This document shows, in pieces, positions 18,482 to 25,047 of a stretch of DNA of 41,716 bases (its first letter is position 1; every line of letters begins with the position of its first letter). Position numbers and translations under genes: made by a program. The notes under the pieces are model-generated. The model was not told where the DNA came from. It saw only the letters and a list, made by a program, of their open reading frames with translations, and did no database searches. Source of the stretch: Prochlorococcus sp. AG-424-M03 (GTDB taxonomy: Bacteria > Cyanobacteriota > Cyanobacteriia > PCC-6307 > Cyanobiaceae); contig QCNH01000004.1 of the NCBI GenBank assembly GCA_003213275.1, positions 1-41,716 of the forward strand. The letters run 5' to 3'.

Positions 18482-19606
18482 TTACCTTATTAAATACTTT
18501 ATCCATCTGCAATCAATCCCCCCATTACTAACAGGAATCTTCAATGAAGATTTCATTTTTAAATATTTTGTTAGTTTTGGATTGCCACTTAACAGCCAAA
18601 ATTCCCAACCTGAAAAGTTTTTCTTTAGAAAGCTCCCCATTTGCTCATATAAATAAATTAATTCATTTTCATCGCCCAATTTTTTGCCATATGGAGGATT
18701 ACATATAATGATCCCAGGTGTAAATTTTAATTGGAGTTCTAAAAAATCATTATTTAAAAGTTCAATATAATTTTCGAGTCCTGCCAATGATGTGTTTACT
18801 TTCGCCTGGTCAAAAACCTTTTTATTTATTTCACAGCCTATTATTTTTGGTAATTTTGAATAATTTATAATTTTATTTTTTGCCTTATTTTTTTCATTAA
18901 GATAAATCTCTTTCCTAAAGTCCAACCAATTCTCAAAAAGATATACTTGATCAATATTTATAGGAACTCCAAGACATTGGTTAACTGCCTCAATTAAAAA
19001 AGTTCCTGAGCCGCACATAATATCAATTAAAGGGACTTTGCCATTCCATTGAGTCATATTTATTAATCCAGAAGCTAAATTTTCTTTTAATGGTGCATTT
19101 CCAACTGCGGGTCTATAGCCTCGTTTGTGTAAGCTTTCCACACTACTTTGAAGACTGATAATTGCCTTATTATTATTTAAATGAAGATGAATTATAAAGT
19201 CAGGATTATCTAAAGAAATATTTGATCTTTTTTTCCAAACTGCCTGTTGCAAATCAGTTATAGAATTTTTAACTTCAAGTGCAGTAAAATGTGTATGACT
19301 TAAAGTAGATGTTCTCCCAGTTACTTGAACATTAAACGTTTTTTCATAGTGCAACCAATCTAACCAATTAAATGAATCTCTAACCCCTTCATATAAAGAC
19401 TGCTTGTCATAACAATTAAAACTTGTAATTTCTCTATAAAAACGAAAAGCCAATCTGGAATAGAAATGAACTCTGAAAAAAGTTGCATAATCACACTCAA
19501 AATTAATAAATCTTTTATAAGTATTAATATTAAACCCACCTAAATTTAAAATTTCTTCAGCTAAATATTTTTCAAGTCCCTCTGGAGCTGATGCAACTAC
19601 ATTCAT
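18482..19606 (-). CDS. THUMP-domain RNA methyltransferase (RlmL N-terminal/COG0116 type)
   Basis: A 374-aa S-adenosylmethionine-dependent RNA N2-guanine methyltransferase, related to the N-terminal half of RlmL (23S rRNA G2445). It has an N-terminal THUMP RNA-binding region (about 45-150), then KRGYRPAVGNAPLKENLASG. The methyltransferase fold has motif I in PLIDIMCGSGTFLIEA and the catalytic NPPY motif in IICNPPYGKKLG. I start at the ATG at 19606 (MNVVASAPEGLEKYL), the family-typical N-terminus; the upstream ATG at 19639 adds 11 hydrophobic residues that look like read-through. It is convergent with the YqjE-like gene. Confidence 0.9.
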   Translation of the reverse strand: MNVVASAPEGLEKYLAEEILNLGGFNINTYKRFINFECDYATFFRVHFYSRLAFRFYREITSFNCYDKQSLYEGVRDSFNWLDWLHYEKTFNVQVTGRTSTLSHTHFTALEVKNSITDLQQAVWKKRSNISLDNPDFIIHLHLNNNKAIISLQSSVESLHKRGYRPAVGNAPLKENLASGLINMTQWNGKVPLIDIMCGSGTFLIEAVNQCLGVPINIDQVYLFENWLDFRKEIYLNEKNKAKNKIINYSKLPKIIGCEINKKVFDQAKVNTSLAGLENYIELLNNDFLELQLKFTPGIIICNPPYGKKLGDENELIYLYEQMGSFLKKNFSGWEFWLLSGNPKLTKYLKMKSSLKIPVSNGGIDCRWIKYLIR

Positions 19607-19660
19607 ATAAAATAAAAACTTAATAAAAAAACTATTCAATACTCATTTTGCCTGTCAGAA

Positions 19661-19666
19661 TATAAA
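19661..19666 (+). promoter_or_regulatory. candidate -10 box of the tmRNA gene
   Basis: TATAAA lies just upstream of the first structured bases of the tmRNA acceptor piece, at the right distance for a transcription start near 19672. No convincing -35 box is visible. Confidence 0.35.
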
Positions 19667-19935
19667 TGTCCACTTGGACTAGGTGATCTCAACCGATGTT
19701 TCGGACAGCGGTTCGATTCCGCTCAACTCCACTTTTCGGGGTTGTAATGGTTTCGACGGGGCATAAGGAAGGTGACTGAAGCCGGCTCGGTTAGAGCAAA
19801 AACACAAACGCTAACAAAATCGTTAGTTTCTCCCGTCAAACAGCACCAGTTGCTGCTTGATCCTTAAGGAGATGGGGTCATATCAGCCTTATCAACCAAA
19901 TGATACGAGGAGTCTGGAAGGACTCCACTTTTGTA
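19667..19935 (+). ncRNA. ssrA: two-piece (circularly permuted) transfer-messenger RNA
   Basis: tmRNA rescues stalled ribosomes and tags the unfinished protein for degradation. The gene is permuted: the acceptor piece comes first, with T arm AGCGG-TTCGATT-CCGCT (19707-19723), acceptor strand CAACTCC (19724-19730) and discriminator A (19731). After a 6-nt intervening segment (19732-19737), the coding piece begins with the matching strand GGGGTTG (19738-19744) and the conserved TAATGGTTTCGACGGGG. The tag frame is at 19810-19860. A strong hairpin, GGAGTC/GACTCC, closes the visible structure near 19912-19930. CCA is not encoded. Outer ends are approximate; a further weak hairpin to about 19960 could belong to the coding piece. 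Confidence 0.93.
19810..19860 (+). other. tmRNA tag reading frame
   Basis: Sixteen codons plus TGA inside the tmRNA coding piece read ANKIVSFSRQTAPVAA. The -VAA end is the protease-recognition tail, and the sequence is the one I recall for Prochlorococcus and marine Synechococcus. The resume codon is GCT at 19810. Confidence 0.92.
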
Positions 19936-20089
19936 AATAACTAAAAAAGTTGTAGTGGATAAGGTTTTATCGTGTAAATATTGCTGCTATTGATTGTATT
20001 AAAAAGAATTTTTCTATTTTTTTAGGTATAAATACTGAGAAGATTAGTTTTAAATTAATTTATCTTGTATAAAACTCCAATCTTTCAAA

Positions 20090-20224
20090 ATGGACCCTAA
20101 TAAAAACTTAAATGACTTGTTAATAAGTCTCAAACCTAAAGTTATTAGATTCACTGGTGAAAAATTTCCTACTGAACTATGGAATAGTAGTTGCCAAATA
20201 AAAGCTAAGAAGATATCCACCTAG
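20090..20224 (+). CDS. possible 44-aa protein downstream of tmRNA
   Basis: ATG-to-TAG ORF of 45 codons (MDPNKNLNDLLISLKPKVIR...). It is polar and basic at the C-terminus, has one cysteine and no membrane segment. I do not recognise it. It sits alone between the tmRNA and the convergent frameshifted aldo/keto reductase, with no clear ribosome-binding site. It could be a real small gene, a decayed fragment, or chance in AT-rich sequence. Confidence 0.35.
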   Translation: MDPNKNLNDLLISLKPKVIRFTGEKFPTELWNSSCQIKAKKIST

Positions 20225-20233
20225 CAAATTTAC

Positions 20234-21201
20234 TTAAACACTTGAAAAAGGATTTTTAGGCATTTTCTTTAAACAATTTTTTGAAACCTCCTGAAGTACT
20301 GTAAATTCATCTTTATTTAAATTCCATTTAAATACATTCGATACATCTATAACTTGAGATTTTTTTCGCATTCCTACAAGTGGAATGGTTCCTTGATAAC
20401 AACACCAATTAATTGCCACTTGGGCTTGAGAAACTGATCTTTTATTCGCAATTCTTTTAAGACACCTACGCAAGTCATATGTTGGTTTTTTATAGTTTTC
20501 AAATAAAGCATTACGAATAAAACTATTTTCTATTTTTTTTTCTTTATCTGGATCAAGGCAAAGTATTCCAAAGGATAAAGGACTATAAGCAAAGAAATTA
20601 ATATTATTTTCTTCGCAAATTTTTTTTACCCGATATTGTTTTTGCAAATCTGGAGCAAGTAAAGAAAACTGTATCTGAACGCTGTTTAGCCTCTGATCTC
20701 TTGTTGCCAAGAAATTAATTAATTTCTTCAATCTTTGAGGACCTATATTTGATAATCCGATTTGAAAATCAAAACCTTGATCTTTTAAATCGCAAAGATT
20801 ATTCAACAGCCCTAATTCCTGCCAAGGATTGTATTTTGCAGTTGACCAATGCAATTGAACTATGTCTAATTTATTATTAAGCCTTTCTAAACTTTTTAAA
20901 AAAGGTTTATTAAAACCTCTATCACCAATTCTCCAAGGATAAGGTGCGAGTTTAGTTGCTATTTGAATTCTTTTTTTTTTGCATTAGGAATATCTTGCAA
21001 AAATTTTCCTATCAAAGATTCACTTCTACCCTGAAGATTCCCAGTGCCGTAAGAATCAGCTGTATCAATTAGATCAAAACCTCTTTGCAAAGCTTCATTA
21101 AATGTCTCACCTAAATCATTGTCATTTGCAGATTTATAATTCCAAAAAAGCTTATTCCCCCAAGACCAAGTACCAAGTCCAATTCTTTTCTTCACTGACA
21201 T
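20234..21201 (-). pseudogene. aldo/keto reductase, frameshifted at an A10 tract
   Basis: Two reading frames together make one ~322-aa NADPH-dependent aldo/keto reductase. The first (from 21201: MSVKKRIGLGTWSWGNKLFW) carries the catalytic D and Y in FDLIDTADSYG and stops at 20959. The second frame carries the catalytic K (IATKLAPYPW) and H (IVQLHWSTAKY) and runs to 20234. They join if one base is added to the run of ten A residues (T10 on the plus strand, 20971-20980). A start-based reading of the second frame would begin only at TTG 20854 and lose the catalytic lysine. The rest of the gene looks intact, so the break is recent, a sequencing error, or bypassed by slippage. Confidence 0.85.
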
Positions 21202-21348
21202 AGTTTAATTAAGCACTTTAATAAGGTTATCTAAATATATTTACTTCTTTGAAATATTTCAGAAAAAATAAGTTTTAAAGCATTAAAAATGAATTTCTCT
21301 TGACATTAAGAAATTATTCTCCAAAGTAAAAGAAATAAAAATAAAAAA

Positions 21349-22014
21349 TTGTTCATTACCGTTTGCGGACAAAAAGGAGGTGTGGCCAAGACCTGCACCA
21401 GTATTCACCTTGCTAGTGTTTGGCATTCTGAAGGCAAAAAAGTTTGCATAGTCGATGCTGACAAGAATAGATCAGCATTAGCATACTCCTCAAGAGGCAA
21501 TCTTCCATTTCCAGTTTTTCCAGTTAGTTCAGCTGCTAAAGCATCAAGATCATCAGAAATCGTAATAACTGATGGACAAGCTAGCAGTGATCAAGAAGAA
21601 CTAAAACACTTAGCGTATGGTTCAGATTTAGTAATCTTACCTACCACTGCGAAAGCAAGATCAGTAGAGTTAACTGTAGAACTAGCTAATTTATTAAGCG
21701 ACTTAAAAGTTAATCATGCAGTAGTGATAGTAAAAGTTGATTTTAGACAGCAAAAAGCAGCACAACAAGCTAAATCAGCTCTAGAGAATTTTGGTTTATA
21801 TGTTTTTGATACATTTATACCCTTACTTTCAGCGTTTGATAAAGCAGAAGCCTCGGGTAATGCTGTATTTGAAGCTGTAGACGATTTAGGTAGATCAGAT
21901 CCTCGTCGAATGACGGGCTGGTCTGCTTATTGTTCAATTGCCTCACAAATTCCATGCCTGATTTCGAAGCCCTCATCCGACACCAACAACAACCAACAAC
22001 CAATCAGCGCTTAA
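21349..22014 (+). CDS. orphan ParA/MinD-type ATPase
   Basis: A 221-aa deviant-Walker ATPase with GQKGGVAKTCTS at residues 7-18; the signature lysine is present and A replaces the usual G before the catalytic lysine. It continues with CIVDADKNRSALAY and LVILPTTAKA. ParA-type proteins position plasmids, chromosomes or protein complexes such as carboxysomes. No parB lies nearby, so the cargo is unknown. The start is TTG at 21349; no ATG or GTG precedes the P-loop in frame. The downstream small gene overlaps the 3' end by 61 bases in another frame, suggesting coupled translation and a joint role. Confidence 0.85.
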   Translation: MFITVCGQKGGVAKTCTSIHLASVWHSEGKKVCIVDADKNRSALAYSSRGNLPFPVFPVSSAAKASRSSEIVITDGQASSDQEELKHLAYGSDLVILPTTAKARSVELTVELANLLSDLKVNHAVVIVKVDFRQQKAAQQAKSALENFGLYVFDTFIPLLSAFDKAEASGNAVFEAVDDLGRSDPRRMTGWSAYCSIASQIPCLISKPSSDTNNNQQPISA

Positions 22015-22190
22015 AAGTAGTAGATGCGCCTGATTTTCAGAAAGAAAAAAACGAAGAGCCAATAATTACAAAATCTGGATTATTCGTTAATTTCTTTGGA
22101 GGTTTTATAGGTTCTGTAATTGGAACTTTAACAATATTGTTCCTTTATATTAATGAATATCTACCAATAGATTTACTAAAACTCAAGTAG
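21954..22190 (+). CDS. small single-pass membrane protein coupled to the ParA-like gene
   Basis: A 78-aa protein from the ATG at 21954 (MPDFEALIRHQQQPT); an ATG at 21930 would add eight residues. It has a polar N-terminus and one hydrophobic helix, FFGGFIGSVIGTLTILFLYI, near the C-terminus. Its first 61 bases overlap the end of the ParA-like gene, an arrangement that would let it serve as a membrane partner of the ATPase (inference). Its stop TAG at 22188-22190 overlaps the left copy of the argJ 3' end, so argJ originally converged directly on this gene. Confidence 0.78.
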   Translation: MPDFEALIRHQQQPTTNQRLKVVDAPDFQKEKNEEPIITKSGLFVNFFGGFIGSVIGTLTILFLYINEYLPIDLLKLK

Positions 22191-22216
22191 TATATTCGCT
22201 ATTCATTTCTATATTA
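22183..22216 (-). pseudogene. argJ: displaced 3' end of argJ (left attachment site)
   Basis: On the minus strand the codons read IEMNSEYTT followed by TGA, against VEINSEYTT and TAA at the true end of argJ (23110). The two share GTATATTCGCTATT exactly, within 19 of 20 matching bases (22190-22209 versus 23117-23136). Upstream of this the fragment loses clear similarity. It looks like the original argJ end, pushed away by an insertion. Confidence 0.6.
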
Positions 22217-22265
22217 AGATAATCACTATAATTGACTGCAATAACTAAATTTATATTTTGCGACT

Positions 22266-22284
22266 ATAAGCAAACTGTAAGCAA
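22266..22284 (+). repeat. left pair of RTAAGCAR direct repeats, 11-bp period
   Basis: ATAAGCAA at 22266 and GTAAGCAA at 22277 lie on the same face of the helix, one turn apart. The same arrangement recurs at 23047/23058. They look like arm-type integrase sites inside the left end of the element. Confidence 0.5.
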
Positions 22285-22408
22285 CAGCACATGCTTTATG
22301 GAATATTCTGCGGATGGATCTAATGCATCATTATCGTAATTACTTTCTCTTTCTATTTCTTTCCTAATAAACCTTTTACATTATTTGATTGTACCTAATA
22401 CATAAAAT

Positions 22409-22432
22409 AAGAGGGCATTTGTTTGCCCTCTT
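22409..22432. terminator. 9-bp perfect hairpin, terminator-like on the minus strand
   Basis: AAGAGGGCA and TGCCCTCTT flank a 6-nt loop. Read on the minus strand it is followed by TTATTTTATG, a fair terminator tail; on the plus strand it is followed by CGAGTCG, which is not. It lies in the 426-bp gene-free stretch 22191-22616. Confidence 0.5.
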
Positions 22433-22442
22433 CGAGTCGTAT

Positions 22443-22544
22443 GCACCTCGCTGACTAAAAAGTCGATGAAGTGCTTTTGAATCCTGAATTATTTCTACTC
22501 CTACTGAACGGTAAAAGATAATCGCAACAACCACAAAGCACTTC
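22443..22544. other. structured non-coding region with mutually exclusive stems
   Basis: GAAGTGCTTT (22468-22477) can pair with AAAGCACTTC (22535-22544) in a 10-bp stem, or its GTGC can pair with the upstream GCAC (22443-22446) in a nested stem with TCG/CGA and ACT/AGT around an AAAA loop. The two folds exclude each other, as in leader attenuators. It precedes the small gene at 22617 by about 70 bp. It could be a leader or a small RNA on either strand; no known family is recognised. Confidence 0.35.
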
Positions 22545-22616
22545 TACTCGGGTAATAATACTCTATGAATTTCAAGTTAATAGGAGGAGAATATAAATAT
22601 AAATCTAGGAGGTCTT

Positions 22617-22799
22617 ATGAAACTATTCAATCAATTTAACATTCTTCCAAGATACTTAACTCCGTTTAATTATGCAGGATTAAACCTAAACGAAACCCCA
22701 AAAGAACTTGAGAAATGCACTCCTGAGTTTCAAAACTTTTGGGAGAAAGAATGTAGAGAACATCCAACAAATCAAAATTGTTTAATTTACTGCGACTGA
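22617..22799 (+). CDS. 60-aa cysteine-containing protein with CP12-like tail
   Basis: A small gene with an unusually strong ribosome-binding site, AGGAGG, 4 bp before the ATG. The N-terminus MKLFNQFNILPRY shares the pattern MKLxxxFxILxR with the next gene. The C-terminus has four cysteines, and its last part, CREHPTNQNCLIYCD, has the spacing C-x3-P-x4-C-x2-Y-x-D. CP12, the redox-controlled inhibitor of GAPDH and phosphoribulokinase, ends with the same spacing. The CP12 N-terminal cysteine pair and core motif are absent, so it is not a full CP12. No membrane segment. It probably forms an operon with the gene at 22838. Confidence 0.75.
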   Translation: MKLFNQFNILPRYLTPFNYAGLNLNETPKELEKCTPEFQNFWEKECREHPTNQNCLIYCD

Positions 22800-22837
22800 G
22801 TTATTAATTTTTAGTCTTTATTAACAAAGGAGGTTTT

Positions 22838-23005
22838 ATGAAACTAACTACCCCATTTACCATTCTCAATCGAACATTCAATGAGATGGATTTAATTAGA
22901 GATGCAATGAAGAAAAGAAAATTGGCAACTGAAAGATTGCATGATGATTATAGAAAAATGTTCAAAAACAAAGAACATCCAAGCATAGTTAACGGATATG
23001 TTTAA
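22838..23005 (+). CDS. 55-aa basic protein, N-terminal paralogue of the preceding gene
   Basis: ATG at 22838, with AGGAGG 4 bp upstream. The start context and first codons (GGAGGTTTTATGAAACTA) differ from those of the gene at 22617 by one base. The protein starts MKLTTPFTILNRTFNEMD and continues as a charged, probably helical segment (RDAMKKRKLATERLHDDYRK) with no cysteines. I do not recognise it. It lies 38 bp downstream of the first small gene and is likely cotranscribed. It is too short for most gene callers' thresholds. Confidence 0.7.
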   Translation: MKLTTPFTILNRTFNEMDLIRDAMKKRKLATERLHDDYRKMFKNKEHPSIVNGYV

Positions 23006-23046
23006 CCTTATATGACTAAATTAAATTAGTAATAACAATTCCTAAT

Positions 23047-23065
23047 GTAAGCAGGCCGTAAGCAA
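23047..23065 (+). repeat. right pair of RTAAGCAR direct repeats, 11-bp period
   Basis: GTAAGCAG at 23047 and GTAAGCAA at 23058 match the left pair in sequence, orientation and spacing, and sit 52 bp from the right copy of the argJ core (the left pair is 56 bp from its core). Confidence 0.5.
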
Positions 23066-23109
23066 AATATATGTACTCTTCAAATCGATCACTATAACTA
23101 CGTTTAGCA

Positions 23110-24372
23110 TTACGTCGTATATTCGCTATTTATTTCAACATACTTTTTAGAAAGATCGCATCCCCAAGCTGTGCCTTTGCATTCTCCAGAATTTAGATTA
23201 ATCATAATTTTTACAATATCATCTACTAAATATCTACCTTTCATTTTGGACCTAATATAGTTTGTGACTTTTTGAGAATCATATTTAGTTAACTTACCCT
23301 TTTCCAAAATCTGATGGTTACCTATATGTAAATCGACGTCATTTAGATTGAATTTAACGCCAGAATTACCTGCAGCAGAAATAATTCTTCCCCAATTTGG
23401 ATCACAGCCATGTATCGCAGTTTTTACCAATGCAGAATTACATATAGATTTAGCAACGATAATTGCATCATCAATATTTTTTGTTCCCTGAACTAAAACT
23501 TCTAATAAACAATTTGCGCCTTCTCCATCCCTGGCAATATTTTTTGCCAATTTTTGACATACAATGTCAATTCCTTTTTGAATAATTGGCAAAAATCTTT
23601 TATCAATTTTATTTCCTGCATTTATTCCAACAAAAGAATCATTTGTGCTTGTCTCTCCATCAACTGATATTGCATTAAAAGATTTTTTTACAGCAATAGA
23701 AATCATTTTATCCCATTCTTCTTTCTCAATACCCACATCACACGTGAGGAAAGCAAGCATTGTAGCCATATTGGGATAAATCATTCCTGATCCTTTTGCT
23801 AATCCTGCTATTTTTATCTTTCTACCTTGAATAATCGTCTCTATTAAAACTTTTTTCAAAGTCAAATCAGTAGTTAAAATTGCTTCTGCTGCATTTTGAA
23901 AGTTATTCACTTTTAAATCACGCACTAAATCCGGTAAATTTTTTACTAAATCTTTTATTTGTATAGGAACACCAATCACACCAGTTGAGCACATTAAAAC
24001 TTCTTCTTGTTTTATTCCTAAAAGTTCTGCAATCTTTGCCGTAGCAATTTGAAAATGTTGAATGCCAACATTTCCTGTACATGCATTTGCTTGACCAGAA
24101 TTAATTAGTATCGCTCGTACAAACCCTGAAGATTTTTTAATCCTTTCCTCACAAATATCGACACAAGAAGCTCGAACTATTGATTGGGTAAACATCCCAC
24201 TAAAAATACTTCCTTCTGGAGCAAGTATCAGTGCTAAATCTTTCTTATTAGAGGCTTTTAATCCAGCAGAAATCCCAGCAAAAAGAAAACCCTTAGGTGT
24301 TTCATTACCTTCATCAACAAACGACCAAATGGAATCAGACTGGCTCAATCTTTTTTTATATTTTTCATTCAT
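23110..24372 (-). CDS. argJ: glutamate N-acetyltransferase / ornithine acetyltransferase ArgJ
   Basis: A 420-aa bifunctional or monofunctional enzyme of arginine synthesis that moves the acetyl group from acetylornithine to glutamate. The precursor cleaves itself before the nucleophile T204 in PNMATMLAFL; GTGVIGVP-like and SVDGETSTNDS segments are also present. The C-terminus ends AWGCDLSKKYVEINSEYTT, as in complete ArgJ proteins. Its last ~20 bases are repeated at 22190, so the present 3' end may have been supplied by the inserted element. It is divergent from coaE (53 bp). Confidence 0.96.
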   Translation of the reverse strand: MNEKYKKRLSQSDSIWSFVDEGNETPKGFLFAGISAGLKASNKKDLALILAPEGSIFSGMFTQSIVRASCVDICEERIKKSSGFVRAILINSGQANACTGNVGIQHFQIATAKIAELLGIKQEEVLMCSTGVIGVPIQIKDLVKNLPDLVRDLKVNNFQNAAEAILTTDLTLKKVLIETIIQGRKIKIAGLAKGSGMIYPNMATMLAFLTCDVGIEKEEWDKMISIAVKKSFNAISVDGETSTNDSFVGINAGNKIDKRFLPIIQKGIDIVCQKLAKNIARDGEGANCLLEVLVQGTKNIDDAIIVAKSICNSALVKTAIHGCDPNWGRIISAAGNSGVKFNLNDVDLHIGNHQILEKGKLTKYDSQKVTNYIRSKMKGRYLVDDIVKIMINLNSGECKGTAWGCDLSKKYVEINSEYTT

Positions 24373-24425
24373 ACTAACTTCTCTTTAATACTAAAGAAAT
24401 AGATAATTAGTTTATTATTAAATAT

Positions 24426-25043
24426 ATGGATATTATTCAAAAATTAAACAATAACCAAAGAAGAATTGGTTTAACAGGAGGTATTGCGAGTGGGAAGACA
24501 ACCATAACAAATTACATTAGCAAACATAAAAAAATTCCTATATTAGATGCAGATAATTTCTCAAGAGAATTAATCAAACCAAACACATATGGATATAAAA
24601 AAATTTTAGACTATTTTGGAAATCAAATCATTGATAATAAGAACAATTCAGAGAAAGAAATCAACAGACAACTTTTAAGAAACATAATTTTTAAACATTC
24701 AGAAAGTAAAAAATGGATTGAAAAACTAATTCACCCCTTAATTAAAGAAAAAATGATTCAAGAATGCAGCAAATACAAAAATACTCAAACTATAATAATG
24801 GTTATTCCATTATTATTTGAAGCAAAATTTGAAGATATTTGCACTGAAATATGGTTAGTGAAATGTCCTAGAGAACTACAACAAAAAAGACTTATCACAC
24901 GAGATAAAATTAGCGAAAAAGAAGCATATGAAGCGATAAGGCTTCAATCAAGTTTTGAAGAAAAAAGCAAACTTTCAGATATTATTTTAGATAATTCAGA
25001 TGATCAAAATCAATGGATCAATACTATAAGAGAGCTTCTTTGA
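24426..25043 (+). CDS. coaE: dephospho-CoA kinase
   Basis: Last step of coenzyme A synthesis, phosphorylating dephospho-CoA at the 3' hydroxyl. The 205-aa protein has the P-loop GGIASGKTT (18-26), ILDADNFSREL for substrate binding, and the lid region CPRELQQKRLITRD. The start ATG at 24426 places the P-loop at the usual distance. It converges on gatB, 4 bp apart. Confidence 0.94.
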   Translation: MDIIQKLNNNQRRIGLTGGIASGKTTITNYISKHKKIPILDADNFSRELIKPNTYGYKKILDYFGNQIIDNKNNSEKEINRQLLRNIIFKHSESKKWIEKLIHPLIKEKMIQECSKYKNTQTIIMVIPLLFEAKFEDICTEIWLVKCPRELQQKRLITRDKISEKEAYEAIRLQSSFEEKSKLSDIILDNSDDQNQWINTIRELL

Positions 25044-25047
25044 AGTT

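Larger units (their letters stand above)
22190..23136. mobile_element. putative 0.93-kb integrase-less element inserted in the argJ 3' end
   Basis: The segment is bounded by near-perfect 20-bp direct repeats formed from the argJ 3' end (22190-22209 and 23117-23136; unit length 927 bp). Between core and interior at each end lie the box ATCACTATAA (22222-22231 and 23088-23097) and a pair of RTAAGCAR repeats 11 bp apart. The interior holds a structured non-coding region and two tiny genes with strong ribosome-binding sites, but no recombinase. This fits a non-autonomous passenger moved by an integrase acting in trans, or the remnant of a larger island. Confidence 0.55.

Noticed and set aside
22565-22639. 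24-codon ORF MNFKLIGGEYKYK overlapping the start of the 60-aa gene
   Set aside because: It lacks a ribosome-binding site, overlaps a gene with a much stronger start, and has no recognisable features; at most an upstream regulatory ORF.
22617-23005. Lanthipeptide (prochlorosin-like) precursor genes
   Set aside because: There is no Nif11-type leader or double-glycine cleavage site, the second protein has no cysteine, and no modification enzyme is nearby.
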